Below are positions 9,434 to 18,124 of a DNA stretch of 64,000 bases, in pieces (the stretch's first letter is position 1; each line of letters starts with the position of its first letter). Position numbers and translations under genes: made by a program. The notes under the pieces are model-generated. The model was not told the origin of the DNA, made no database searches, and saw only the letters and a program-made list of their open reading frames with translations. This stretch comes from Acidobacteriota bacterium (GTDB lineage Bacteria > Acidobacteriota > UBA6911 > RPQK01 > JAJDTT01): the NCBI GenBank assembly GCA_028874215.1, contig JAPPLF010000049.1, forward strand, positions 1 to 64,000. The letters run 5' to 3'.

Positions 9434-11146
9434 GTGCTGGAGGTCATTCGGAGTCCCAAGGTCTACGACGTGGTGGTCATCGGTTCCGGCGCCGGCGGCG
9501 GCGCCGCAGTCCAGGTCCTGACCGGGAAGGGCATCGAAGTGGCCCTCCTGGAAGCGGGCCCCATGCTGGATCCCGAAAAGGACTACAAGGAGCACATGCT
9601 CCCGCACCACGTGGACCACCGGGGCGCCGGCGAAGGTGGGGCCCATTACTTCGGAAGGCAGCCTTGGGGCTTCTTTCGGGCGCCCAACGGAGCCTGGGAT
9701 CTGGAGGGCGAACCCTACACGGTGGCGCCCGGCAGCGAATTCCGCTGGTTCCGGTCCCGGATCCTGGGTGGACGCACCAACCACTACGGCCGGATCTCAC
9801 TTCGGTTCGCCGACTACGATTTCGTGCCCTACTCCATGGACGGGCTGGGCACCGACTGGCCCCTCACCTACGACGACCTGGCTCCCTACTACGACAAGGC
9901 CGAGGCCTTCATCGGGGTCACCGGGAGCATCGAGGGCATCCGGAGCGCGCCCGACGGCATCTTCCAACCGTGCCCGCCCCCCAAGGCCCACGAGCACCTC
10001 ATCAAGCAGGCGTGCAGCCGGATGAACATCCCCTGCATTCCCATGCGGCGGGCGGTCATTACCAAGCCGCTGAACGGCCGGCCGGCCTGCCACTATTGCG
10101 GGCAGTGCGGCCGCGGTTGCATCACCGCTTCCAACTACGCCTCCAGCCAGGTCCAGATCCTGCCCGCCCTGAAGACGGGCAAGCTGAAGATCTTCGATCA
10201 GGCCATGGCCAGGGAGATTCTGAGCGACGAAAACGGCCGCGTCACTGCCGTCTCCTACATCGACAAGAAGACTCGAACCGAGCAGCAGATCCGGTGCCGG
10301 GTCGTCGTGTTGGCGGCCAGCGCCTGCGAGTCCGCCCGATTGTTGCTCAACTCCCGGTCCAGCCGCTTTCCCCAGGGCCTGGCCAACAACTCGGGAGTGG
10401 TGGGCCGGTTCTTGATGGACACCGTCGGTCTGGGCGTCGGAGGATACGTGCCGGCCCTGGAGGGCATGCCCCATTACGACACGGACGGCTTCAGCGGCGG
10501 CCATGTCTACTCGCCGTGGTGGGAATGGGACAAGAAGAACAAGGAATTCCCCCGCGGGTACCACATCGAGATCGGCGGCGGCTTCGGAATGCCCGGAGTC
10601 GGCAGCTTTCAGGGCCAGGTGAACCGGATCGGCGGCTACGGGCGTCAGCTCAAGGACCGGATCCGGAAGGAATACGGGTCCTTCGTCTACTTCGCCGGGC
10701 GCGGTGAGATGATTCCCAACAATCTGAGCTACTGTGAACTGGATCCCGTGACCGTGGACAAGTGGGGGATTCCGGTGCTGCGCTTCCATTTCAAATGGAG
10801 CGACTACGAATGGAAGCAGGCCCGGCACATGGAGCGAACCTTCGTCGACCTCATCGAGTCCATGGGCGGGCAGGTGCTGGGCCGCCGGTCGCCCCGCCAG
10901 GACGGGAAGGGCATTTCGGTCCCCGGCACCATCATCCATGAGTTGGGGACGGTTCGGATGGGGAACGATCCGCGGAGTTCGGCCCTGAACCAGTATTGCC
11001 AGGGTCACGAGGTCCCGAACCTTTTCGTGGCGGATGCCGGACCGTTCGTGAGTAATCCCGACAAGAATCCCACCCTCACCATCACGGCGCTGGCTTGGCG
11101 CACGTCCGATTACATCGCCGAGGAGATGAAGCAAGGCCATGTCTGA
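9434..11146 (+). CDS. GMC-family FAD oxidoreductase (gluconate/sugar dehydrogenase type large subunit)
   Basis: 570-residue flavoprotein. The FAD-binding GSGAGGG loop lies near the N-terminus (VYDVVVIGSGAGGG), and the C-terminus has HELGTVRMG and NLFVADAGPFVSNPDKNPT, the conserved GMC block. I place the start at GTG 9434 because upstream residues to the TTG at 9353 do not look coding; no strong ribosome binding site supports either. A Cys-rich patch (CHYCGQCGRGC) occurs mid-protein as in related membrane sugar dehydrogenases. It overlaps the next gene by eight bases, forming a two-subunit dehydrogenase. Likely a periplasmic sugar, sugar-acid or alcohol dehydrogenase; substrate unknown. No cytochrome c subunit is adjacent. 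Confidence 0.88.
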   Translation: MLEVIRSPKVYDVVVIGSGAGGGAAVQVLTGKGIEVALLEAGPMLDPEKDYKEHMLPHHVDHRGAGEGGAHYFGRQPWGFFRAPNGAWDLEGEPYTVAPGSEFRWFRSRILGGRTNHYGRISLRFADYDFVPYSMDGLGTDWPLTYDDLAPYYDKAEAFIGVTGSIEGIRSAPDGIFQPCPPPKAHEHLIKQACSRMNIPCIPMRRAVITKPLNGRPACHYCGQCGRGCITASNYASSQVQILPALKTGKLKIFDQAMAREILSDENGRVTAVSYIDKKTRTEQQIRCRVVVLAASACESARLLLNSRSSRFPQGLANNSGVVGRFLMDTVGLGVGGYVPALEGMPHYDTDGFSGGHVYSPWWEWDKKNKEFPRGYHIEIGGGFGMPGVGSFQGQVNRIGGYGRQLKDRIRKEYGSFVYFAGRGEMIPNNLSYCELDPVTVDKWGIPVLRFHFKWSDYEWKQARHMERTFVDLIESMGGQVLGRRSPRQDGKGISVPGTIIHELGTVRMGNDPRSSALNQYCQGHEVPNLFVADAGPFVSNPDKNPTLTITALAWRTSDYIAEEMKQGHV

Positions 11147-11837
11147 ACCAGACGGCCGACAAGGCAATGAAGTTTCCCGCCGGGTGCTGCTGCAGCGGAT
11201 TGCCCTGGCCGTGGCATCGGCGGGCGTGCTGGATCTGAAGGCCGGCCGGCATGTCCACAAAGCGGTGTCCCAGGAGAAGCAGCGGACCGGCGAGTACACG
11301 CCCCAATGCTTCAACGGGGGCGAATACCAGACGCTGCAGCGGCTGAGCGAATTGATCATTCCGGCCGACGGCCGATCCGGCAGCGCTCTGGACGCCGGAG
11401 CCCCCGAATTCATCGACGTGCTCGCCAACCAGAACGAGGAGTTGGCGGAGATCTTCATCTCCGGAATCTTCTGGCTCGACCGGGAGATGGGGCGCCGCCG
11501 GGCCCGCCGTTTCGCGGAGGCCACCGAGGAGGAGCAGATTCGGCTCTTGGACGACCTGGCCGCCGTTGCGGATCGGTCAGCGGGGATGCTGATCGATTTT
11601 CATTCCGCCCCGGAATATGCCGGCTTTCAGGATTACACCGCCCGTCCCGGCGGGCGGCTGGGGCCCGGCGCCCGTTTCTTCGTGTGGGCGCGCCGCCTCA
11701 TCGTGGATGCCTTCTACACCAGCCCCATCGGGTACGAAGACGTGGACTACAAGGGCAACCATTACCGCACCGAATACGAGGTCCCGCAGGAGGCCATCGA
11801 CTACGTCATGAAGCGGAGTCCCCTCGGAACCGCGTGA
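11139..11837 (+). CDS. Gluconate 2-dehydrogenase subunit 3 family protein (Tat-exported small subunit)
   Basis: 232-residue small subunit. The N-terminus has a twin-arginine type signal (SRRVLLQRIALAVASAGVLDL). The body fits the gluconate_2-dh3 family, with the typical segment ELIIPADGRSGSALDAGAPEFID. In known systems the folded large flavoprotein, which lacks its own signal, is carried through the Tat pathway with this subunit. The ATG at 11139 lies inside the end of the GMC gene, so production is coupled. Together the pair forms a periplasmic FAD dehydrogenase that should feed electrons to a cytochrome, which is not encoded in this window. Confidence 0.86.
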   Translation: MSEPDGRQGNEVSRRVLLQRIALAVASAGVLDLKAGRHVHKAVSQEKQRTGEYTPQCFNGGEYQTLQRLSELIIPADGRSGSALDAGAPEFIDVLANQNEELAEIFISGIFWLDREMGRRRARRFAEATEEEQIRLLDDLAAVADRSAGMLIDFHSAPEYAGFQDYTARPGGRLGPGARFFVWARRLIVDAFYTSPIGYEDVDYKGNHYRTEYEVPQEAIDYVMKRSPLGTA

Positions 11838-11852
11838 TTCTTCGAGTCTTGT

Positions 11853-13145
11853 TCAGGCGTCTCCGGACGTCCCATTCCCCGGCCGGCCATTCCCGTAGAT
11901 GGTCACCACTCCGGTCCGATCGTCTCCCCCCAGGTTAGCCGCCAGGCCGTACTCGGGACGGTGTGCGATCTGGTAACCGCCGCATCGGCCCTTCAACTGC
12001 TTGAAGATCTCCAGGGCCTGCTTGACGCCCGTGGCGCCCACCGGATGGCCGAAACCCATGAGGCCGCCCCCCGTGTTCACCGGCAGATCTCCCTCGATGG
12101 TCGTGGTGCGGTTTCGGACCAGGTCCGGCGCTTCCCCCGGCCGGCAAAATCCCAGAGCCTCATAGAGGAGCAATTCGGTGACGCTGAAGCAGTCGTGCAC
12201 CTCGGCCACGCCGATCTGTCCGGGTTCGACCTGCCCATCCTCATAGGCTTCCCGGGCGGCCCTTTCGGCCGTGGAAAGCCTCAGGGGATCCGGAGTTTCG
12301 TCCAGGGGAGCGGTCGCGTGCCCGTAGGAGAGGATCTGGACGGCGTCCCGGACCGGGGACTTGCCCAGTGCCTTCAAGCCCCGGTCCGAAACCAGGACCA
12401 GGGCCGAGGCGCCGTCGGAAACCTGGGAGCAGTCGCTCACCTTCAGGTAGTCGCGGAACTCGGGATGACTGAGAAACCGGGGGTTGCGGTCGGAGGGAGT
12501 CGCCGCCTCTTCGAGGGTCAACCGGACGGCCTGCATGTGGGCGTTCGGATTCCGGTTGGCATTCGAGTAGGCCTTGACCACGACCCGGGCCAGGTCTTCT
12601 TCCCCCACGCCGTACTCCTGCCGGTAGGCCTTGGAGCGGCGGGCGAAAAGGCAGGGGAAGGTGAAGGGATCGCAGCTTCGCTGGGTCTCGTAATGGGCGG
12701 CCCGGGCCAGGTAGTCGGCGCCCTTCCTGGCGCTGACCGTAGTCTGCACCTCGACCCCGGCCACCAGGACGAAGTCGCAACCTGCGGAAATGGCGTCGAT
12801 TCCCGCGATCAGCGCCAGCCCGCCCGATGCGCAGGCTCCCTCGACCCGGGAGAAGGCCTTGTTCCTGAAACCCGGCCGGACACCGGCCAGGAGTGATCCA
12901 AGATGTCCCTGCTTGGAGAAGAGCTCGCCGGTGAAGTTGCCCACGTAGCCCCGCTGGACCTGGTGGTCCGAAACCCCGCTGTCCTCCAAGGCCCCGGTGA
13001 CGGCCCGCTTCAGGTGCTCTTCCAGCGACGGGTTGGTCCTCCGTCCATAGTCGGGATGCCCTTTCCAGATGAAGTCGGGATGGAATTTCCCGATGAAGCC
13101 GCTGTGGGCGCCCCCGATCAGGTGCACGTTTCGCGAAGGCTTCAT
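11853..13145 (-). CDS. Thiolase family protein (SCP2/SCP-x type acetyl-CoA acyltransferase)
   Basis: 430-residue thiolase. The acyl-accepting cysteine is in EGACASGGLAL, HDCF occurs in VAEVHDCFSVTELL, and the glycine-rich GFGHPVGATG block is present. There is no canonical C-terminal CxG, which together with HDCF is typical of SCP2-type thiolases rather than biosynthetic ones. Function would be thiolytic cleavage or condensation of acyl-CoA in lipid or side-chain breakdown. The start at 13145 is preferred over the longer frame because it forms an ATGA overlap with the upstream cupin gene. No dehydrogenase or hydratase partners are adjacent, so the pathway is not defined. Confidence 0.85.
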   Translation of the reverse strand: MKPSRNVHLIGGAHSGFIGKFHPDFIWKGHPDYGRRTNPSLEEHLKRAVTGALEDSGVSDHQVQRGYVGNFTGELFSKQGHLGSLLAGVRPGFRNKAFSRVEGACASGGLALIAGIDAISAGCDFVLVAGVEVQTTVSARKGADYLARAAHYETQRSCDPFTFPCLFARRSKAYRQEYGVGEEDLARVVVKAYSNANRNPNAHMQAVRLTLEEAATPSDRNPRFLSHPEFRDYLKVSDCSQVSDGASALVLVSDRGLKALGKSPVRDAVQILSYGHATAPLDETPDPLRLSTAERAAREAYEDGQVEPGQIGVAEVHDCFSVTELLLYEALGFCRPGEAPDLVRNRTTTIEGDLPVNTGGGLMGFGHPVGATGVKQALEIFKQLKGRCGGYQIAHRPEYGLAANLGGDDRTGVVTIYGNGRPGNGTSGDA

Positions 13146-13492
13146 TCGGCCTCTCCGTCCGCCCACAAGGCGGCGTAGTCCTCCCGGATGGGACTGAAGA
13201 TGTCCAGGGCGCGTGCAGGTCCCCCCACGGCCCTTGCTTGATGAGGGGTGTCGGGAGGAATGATGTAATACTCTCCCGGCTCCAGGACTCTCGACTCGGA
13301 ACCGATCTGCAGCTCCATACGGCCCTCCAGCATCACGCCTCCCTGTTCATGTGGATGACTGTGGAGGGGAACATGGCCACCGGGTTCGAAGTCCACGATG
13401 GACAGCATGAGATTCTCGCCGTGAGGCGCCCTGATCCGGATCCCGGGAAAGATCTCCCGGGCCTCGATTTGATCCAGTTCCAAAAAAGGCAT
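13142..13492 (-). CDS. Small cupin-domain protein
   Basis: 116-residue single-domain cupin from the start at 13492 (MPFLELDQIEAREIF), which has AGGGG at good spacing; a longer start at 13519 is possible. The metal-binding pattern is clear: HVPLHSHPHEQGGVMLEGRME gives the first cupin motif (His-x-His and Glu) and PPDTPHQARA the second His. Such proteins are metal-dependent isomerases, dioxygenases or sensors of small ligands; the substrate here cannot be named. It is the promoter-proximal gene of the cupin-thiolase pair (four-base overlap). Confidence 0.78.
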   Translation of the reverse strand: MPFLELDQIEAREIFPGIRIRAPHGENLMLSIVDFEPGGHVPLHSHPHEQGGVMLEGRMELQIGSESRVLEPGEYYIIPPDTPHQARAVGGPARALDIFSPIREDYAALWADGEAE

Positions 13493-13528
13493 GCGTCCGC
13501 CCCTTTCCATCCGTTTCACTCAGTCTAC

Positions 13529-13558
13529 ATGGTACAGGGTCACGCCGGACGCTGTCAT
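13529..13558 (-). promoter_or_regulatory. Possible sigma-70 promoter for the cupin-thiolase pair
   Basis: On the minus strand ATGACA (13558-13553, 5 of 6 to consensus) is followed after 18 bases by TACCAT (13534-13529, 4 of 6). Transcription would begin near 13522 and give a leader of about 30 bases before the start at 13492. Prediction from sequence only. Confidence 0.35.
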
Positions 13559-13739
13559 TGGAAGCCGGCCGCCGTGCGGTTGTGCGGGACAACTGTTTAT
13601 CTTTGACTTCCCACTCCTCACTTCTCACTCCTCCAATTGCTATATATGATGGCCGTCATGCATCGGGCTGTAGGAGATTTCTCCTTCTCGCACAACATTT
13701 GTGAGGAGCGAGACGGGGCCGTTGTCGGGGGGCGCAAGC

Positions 13740-14606
13740 TTGCCTGAACTTCCCGAAGTCGAAACCCTGCGCCGGGAACTGGAGCCGCGTCTCCGGGGGC
13801 GGGTCATCCGATCGCTGAGCACGTTTCCATCGCGGGTCTTCCAATTGGACCCCGCCTTCCTGGAGGCGGCCGTCGCCGGACAGACCATCCACGCCGTGTC
13901 CCGCCGGGCGAAGTACCTCATCTTCAAGCTCGACCGCTGGTACTGGATCATTCACCTGGGCATGACCGGCCAGCTCACGGTCCCGGACCAATTCGGGAAG
14001 AGCAACGGATCGAGTCCGGGCGGGGACGCCCACATCGCTTTCGTGGCCCGCCTGTCCCGGGGCCGGATTCTGGTGTTTCGGGACGTCAGAAAATTCGGCC
14101 GGGTCATGCTGCTCTCCCGGGACGGGGGTGGCTTGGGCTCCCGCCTCGGCTCCCTGGGTCCCGAGCCCTTGGACACCGGCTATCTCCTGGAGGACTTTCT
14201 GGGCAGACTCGGCAAGAGGAAGGCGCGGATCAAGTCGTTGCTGCTGGATCAGAAGGTGGTGGCCGGGGTCGGAAACATCTATGCCGACGAGGCCCTCTTC
14301 GAAGCCGGCGTGCATCCGGCCAGAAGAGTCCGGTACATTCGCCGATGGGAGAAGGTGAAGCTGTTCGAAGCGATTCCCCGAGTGTTGGAAAGGGCCGTAC
14401 ACCATGGCGGGACGACCCTTCAGGATTATCGGAGGAGCCGCGGAAATCCGGGAGAATATCAGTCTTTGCTCAAAGTGTACGGGCGCGACGGGCAGTCCTG
14501 CACCCAATGCGGGTTCACGATTCAGAAGACGGTCATCAGCCAGCGAGGCAGTCATTTCTGTCCGAATTGCCAGCCCCGGAAGCCTCGTCCCAGACCGGTC
14601 GCTTGA
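13740..14606 (+). CDS. mutM: Formamidopyrimidine-DNA glycosylase (Fpg)
   Basis: 288-residue base-excision repair enzyme removing 8-oxoguanine and formamidopyrimidines. The catalytic N-terminal Pro2-Glu3 decides the start: only TTG 13740 gives MPELPEVETLRRELEP, and it is preceded by a G-run ribosome binding site. The C-terminal zinc finger is C254-x2-C257 ... C274-x2-C277. Internal conserved pieces include HLGMTGQL, FRDVRKFGR and VAGVGNIYADEALFEAGVHP. The 247-base gap upstream holds a weak promoter candidate (TTCTCA 13622-13627, TATGAT 13645-13650, 17-base spacer). Confidence 0.95.
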   Translation: MPELPEVETLRRELEPRLRGRVIRSLSTFPSRVFQLDPAFLEAAVAGQTIHAVSRRAKYLIFKLDRWYWIIHLGMTGQLTVPDQFGKSNGSSPGGDAHIAFVARLSRGRILVFRDVRKFGRVMLLSRDGGGLGSRLGSLGPEPLDTGYLLEDFLGRLGKRKARIKSLLLDQKVVAGVGNIYADEALFEAGVHPARRVRYIRRWEKVKLFEAIPRVLERAVHHGGTTLQDYRRSRGNPGEYQSLLKVYGRDGQSCTQCGFTIQKTVISQRGSHFCPNCQPRKPRPRPVA

Positions 14607-14632
14607 GATTGCATTCAGGAGGAGGGAAGAGA

Positions 14633-16306
14633 ATGAGCAGTCGAATCCAATGTGCTCCGGTTCCAGGCGCAGCCGAGTTGATGAGTCCTGAATTCCAGGA
14701 CTATCTGCTGGCCCTTCACGATCAGTTCGCAGGCCGCGTCCTGGAACTTCGAGCGAAGCGCGCTCAGGTGGTGAAACGAGCCCTCCACGACGGCGTCGGA
14801 CCGGCGCACCTGCCTCCGAGCGACGCCACAACCGGCGATTGGAGCGTTCCCGAAGTGCCCGAGGAACTCCGCGAACCGGGGATCGAAATCTCGGGTCCCG
14901 CTTCCATTACCAGCATGTTCATCAATGCCCTGAATCCGGGTCCGGATGGATTCCGCGCCCAGGGCGATCTGGACGACGACGAGGACTCGGCAGGCCACCG
15001 CTTGGTGGACACGCTGCAGGCGGCAGCCAACCGGAAGGGCGCCGTGGATCGCACGCTGACCTTCTACAACGCCGCCAAGGGAAAGAAGTACGAGCTCGCG
15101 GACGGGGACCTTCCCTTCTTCATGCACCGGGAGCGGGGGCTCCACCTGGACGAGCCGGAGGTCCTGGTGGACGGAGCGCCTGTTTCCGCCAGCATCCTGG
15201 GAACGGCGCTGACTCTCTTTCATGCCGGTCAGGCCCAGGCCCAAAGGGGTCAGGGGATCTACTTCTACCTTCCCAAGATGGAGTCGGCCGGGGAAGCGGC
15301 TTTTTGGAGAGATTTCTTCGCCGCGAGCCAGGATCTTCTGCCGGGTCTCCGGAGCGCCACGATCCGGGCCATTGCCCTGGTGGAGTCGGTTCCCGCCGCT
15401 TTCCAGATGGAAGAGATCCTTTACGCGCTGGGAGAGTACGCGGCCGGGCTCAACGCGGCGCGCTGGGACTTCAAGGCCAGCATCCTGGAGTACGTGATGG
15501 CGGACCCGGATTCGGTTTGGCCCGACCGTTTCGACGTGGACATCAAGACCACCGATTTTCTGATGCGGATCTTTCGCCGTCTGGTGGCCATCTGTCTCAA
15601 GCGCGGCGCCGTGCCCATCGGCGGCATGGCCACCGCGTTGCCGAGCCGCGACGCCGAGGTGAACCAGGTGGCGGCGGAAGCGATTCGGGCCGACAAACAG
15701 TGGGAGGCCGAGCAGGGATTTCTCCGGGGATGGGTGGCCCATATCTTTCACATGAAGACGGCGGCGGATCCCTTTCGGGAATTGAGGGGTTCGGGTTGGA
15801 CGCCATCGCCGGAAATGGCGCGGCCCGAGAACTACCCCATCGAGATCACCGTCCCCGAGGGTCCCATCACCGAGGCGGGGACGCGCCGGAACGCGCGCAT
15901 GCTGCTGGAGTACCTGGAGGGGTGGCTCAACGGGCGGGGCGCCAAGGGAATCGACAGTCTGGCGGGGCAGCCGGGCAAGCGGCCGGCCCTGATGGAGGAC
16001 CTGGCCACGGCCCGGATCTCGGTGGCCCAGATTGCCCAGAGAGTGCTCCACGAAGCCCAGGATGCCGAAACCGGCCGGAGGCACGATTTCGCTCTGGTCA
16101 AGAGGCTGCTGGGGGAGGAGTTGGAGAGCATCCTGGAACTGAGTGGGGCGGCCTCGTCCGGGACCGGCGCAGCCGGCCGATATCGGGATTCCTACAAGAT
16201 CGCTCTGCAGTGGGTCAGGAACTATACGGAACTGGACTTCAGGAGTCTGGGCTCCTACACGCGCGGCGACCTGGCCAGAATCGCCGCCGGACCGGACGCC
16301 TTCTAA
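14633..16306 (+). CDS. aceB: Malate synthase A-type enzyme (divergent)
   Basis: 557-residue enzyme predicted to condense glyoxylate with acetyl-CoA to give malate. The start at 14633 has an excellent AGGAGG. Conserved family segments are ITSMFINALNPG, GIYFYLPKMES, AIALVESVPAAFQMEEILYAL, GLNAARWDF, KRGAVPIGGMAT and LMEDLATARIS; the last contains the Asp expected to be the general base. Divergence is visible: the usual His of the H-S-x-GLN block is Tyr (EYAAGLN) and the usual AHPxL is AHIFHM. No isocitrate lyase is nearby. The following gene is a lactate/glycolate-type permease, suggesting use of imported glycolate or glyoxylate rather than the acetate-driven glyoxylate shunt. Confidence 0.85.
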   Translation: MSSRIQCAPVPGAAELMSPEFQDYLLALHDQFAGRVLELRAKRAQVVKRALHDGVGPAHLPPSDATTGDWSVPEVPEELREPGIEISGPASITSMFINALNPGPDGFRAQGDLDDDEDSAGHRLVDTLQAAANRKGAVDRTLTFYNAAKGKKYELADGDLPFFMHRERGLHLDEPEVLVDGAPVSASILGTALTLFHAGQAQAQRGQGIYFYLPKMESAGEAAFWRDFFAASQDLLPGLRSATIRAIALVESVPAAFQMEEILYALGEYAAGLNAARWDFKASILEYVMADPDSVWPDRFDVDIKTTDFLMRIFRRLVAICLKRGAVPIGGMATALPSRDAEVNQVAAEAIRADKQWEAEQGFLRGWVAHIFHMKTAADPFRELRGSGWTPSPEMARPENYPIEITVPEGPITEAGTRRNARMLLEYLEGWLNGRGAKGIDSLAGQPGKRPALMEDLATARISVAQIAQRVLHEAQDAETGRRHDFALVKRLLGEELESILELSGAASSGTGAAGRYRDSYKIALQWVRNYTELDFRSLGSYTRGDLARIAAGPDAF

Positions 16307-16347
16307 CCGGCGGCCGGCGCCCACTTGCGTATCGAAACAAATAAATC

Positions 16348-18102
16348 GTGTTGGCTCTGCTGTCCCTGCTCCCCATTGCCGTAGTCGGTCTCTTCCTGGT
16401 CGGCCTCCGTTGGCCGGCCAGCCGGGCCATGCCCATTTCCTACGTCACCGCGGCGGGGCTGGCCCTCCTGGTCTGGCAGGTTCCTCCGGCTCAGGTGGCG
16501 GCCGCCTCCGTCAATGGCCTGGTGGTTGCCCTCTCCCTGCTCTACATCGTGTTCGGGGCCATCCTGCTCCTGAACACCCTGGAGGAGAGTGGAGCTCTGG
16601 GCACCATTCGCCGCATCTTCACCGATATCACGCCGGACCGCCGGATCCAGGTCATCATCATCGCCTGGCTCTTCGGCTCCTTCATCGAGGGGGCGGCCGG
16701 TTTCGGGACGCCGGCGGCGGTGGCCGTGCCCCTCCTGGTCGCGCTCGGTTTTCCCGCCCTGGGCGCGGTGATGGCCGGAATGATCATTCAGAGCACTCCG
16801 GTCTCCTTCGGAGCCGTCGGGACCCCGATCCTGGTGGGTGTGAACACGGGACTCTCGGCGGACCCCGCCGTTGTCTCCTTCTCCTCCCAAGCCGGCTTTG
16901 CGGACTGGTCGCAGTTCCTGATCATGATCGGAACCAAGGTTGCCTTGCTCCATACGGTGACAGGCACTCTCGTCCCCCTCTTTGTGCTCGCGCTCCTGAC
17001 CCGGTTCTTCGGCCGGAATCGTTCCTATCGGGAAGGCCTCCAGGTCTGGAAGTTCGCCCTTTTCTCCGCTTTCGCCATGACGCTCCCCTACCTGCTGGCG
17101 GCGTGGCTGCTGGGGCCCGAATTCCCCTCCATGTTCGGAGGCTTGTTCGGACTGGCCGTCGTCGCCGGGGCGGCCAAAAAGGGTTTTCTCATGCCCGCGC
17201 GGGAGGAATACTGGGAGTTTGACGACCGGACGCGTTGGCCGGCGGAGTGGTCCGGCACCGTCCAGGTCGGGGGCTCCGGAGGCGCCCGGGTGGAATTGGG
17301 CGCACTGCGGTCATGGCTTCCTTATCTGCTGGTGGCGGTGCTTCTGGTCTTGACTCGCCTCCGGGAACTTCCGTTTCTGGGCTGGGTCAGTTCCTGGACC
17401 ATCACTCTGCCGAACCTTTTCGGGACCGATATCACGGCCTCCGTGCGTCCGCTTTATCTTCCCGGGACCATCTTCATTCTTGTCTGTTGCCTGACCTTCT
17501 TTCTGCATTCCATGGAATGGACTCGTTTCAGGAGGGCCTGGAGCAAATCTGCCCGGACCATGCTGACAGCGTCCGCCGCTCTGGTCTTCACGGTGCCCAT
17601 GGTCCAGGTCTTCATCCACAGCGGGGGCGGGGACTCGGGTTTGGAGAAGATGCCCATCGTTCTGGCTGACGGTGTGGCCGCCGTGGCCGGCTCGGCCTGG
17701 CCTTTTTTCTCCCCGCTGATCGGGGGCCTGGGGGCGTTCGTGGCCGGCAGCAATACGGTGAGCAACATGATGTTCTCCTTGTTCCAGTTTGGGGTCGGGG
17801 AGCGGGTCGGCGTCGATCCCACGTGGGTTGTTGCGCTCCAGGTCGTCGGCGGCGCCGCCGGCAACATGATCTGCGTGCACAACGTGGTAGCGGCTTCGGC
17901 CGTCGTGGGGCTGGTGGGCCGCGAGGGCCTGGTGTTGCGCAGGACGCTGATTCCGTTTGCCTACTACGCGCTCTTTCCGGGAGCCCTGGGATATTCGATT
18001 CTTTGGACCGCCGAACGTGGCTTGGCCAATGCGGGCGTTGTTGTGGTGCTGGCCGTCTGGGGGGCGGCGGCCTACCTGATTGCGACCCACCGCAGGGGAT
18101 GA
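16348..18102 (+). CDS. L-lactate/glycolate permease (LctP family)
   Basis: 584-residue polytopic membrane protein of the LldP/GlcA family, which symports L-lactate, D-lactate or glycolate with protons. About twelve to fourteen hydrophobic segments and family blocks such as [48 protein letters not shown] and [15 protein letters not shown] are present. The start is GTG 16348; no clear ribosome binding site. It lies 41 bases after the malate synthase gene, probably in the same transcript, so glycolate import feeding glyoxylate to malate synthase is a sensible reading. A glycolate oxidase is not present in the window. Confidence 0.9.
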   Translation: MLALLSLLPIAVVGLFLVGLRWPASRAMPISYVTAAGLALLVWQVPPAQVAAASVNGLVVALSLLYIVFGAILLLNTLEESGALGTIRRIFTDITPDRRIQVIIIAWLFGSFIEGAAGFGTPAAVAVPLLVALGFPALGAVMAGMIIQSTPVSFGAVGTPILVGVNTGLSADPAVVSFSSQAGFADWSQFLIMIGTKVALLHTVTGTLVPLFVLALLTRFFGRNRSYREGLQVWKFALFSAFAMTLPYLLAAWLLGPEFPSMFGGLFGLAVVAGAAKKGFLMPAREEYWEFDDRTRWPAEWSGTVQVGGSGGARVELGALRSWLPYLLVAVLLVLTRLRELPFLGWVSSWTITLPNLFGTDITASVRPLYLPGTIFILVCCLTFFLHSMEWTRFRRAWSKSARTMLTASAALVFTVPMVQVFIHSGGGDSGLEKMPIVLADGVAAVAGSAWPFFSPLIGGLGAFVAGSNTVSNMMFSLFQFGVGERVGVDPTWVVALQVVGGAAGNMICVHNVVAASAVVGLVGREGLVLRRTLIPFAYYALFPGALGYSILWTAERGLANAGVVVVLAVWGAAAYLIATHRRG

Positions 18103-18124
18103 CTCGCTCCCGGGCGAATCGGTA

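Noticed and set aside
13142-13145. Missing C-terminal CxG in the thiolase taken as a sign of inactivity
   Set aside because: The HDCF motif indicates an SCP2-type thiolase, a group that does not rely on the C-terminal CxG.
14633-16306. Suspected loss of the malate synthase catalytic Asp (AHIFHM instead of AHPDL)
   Set aside because: In characterised A-type enzymes that position varies; the expected general-base Asp is in the MED-x-ATA-x-IS block, which is intact.
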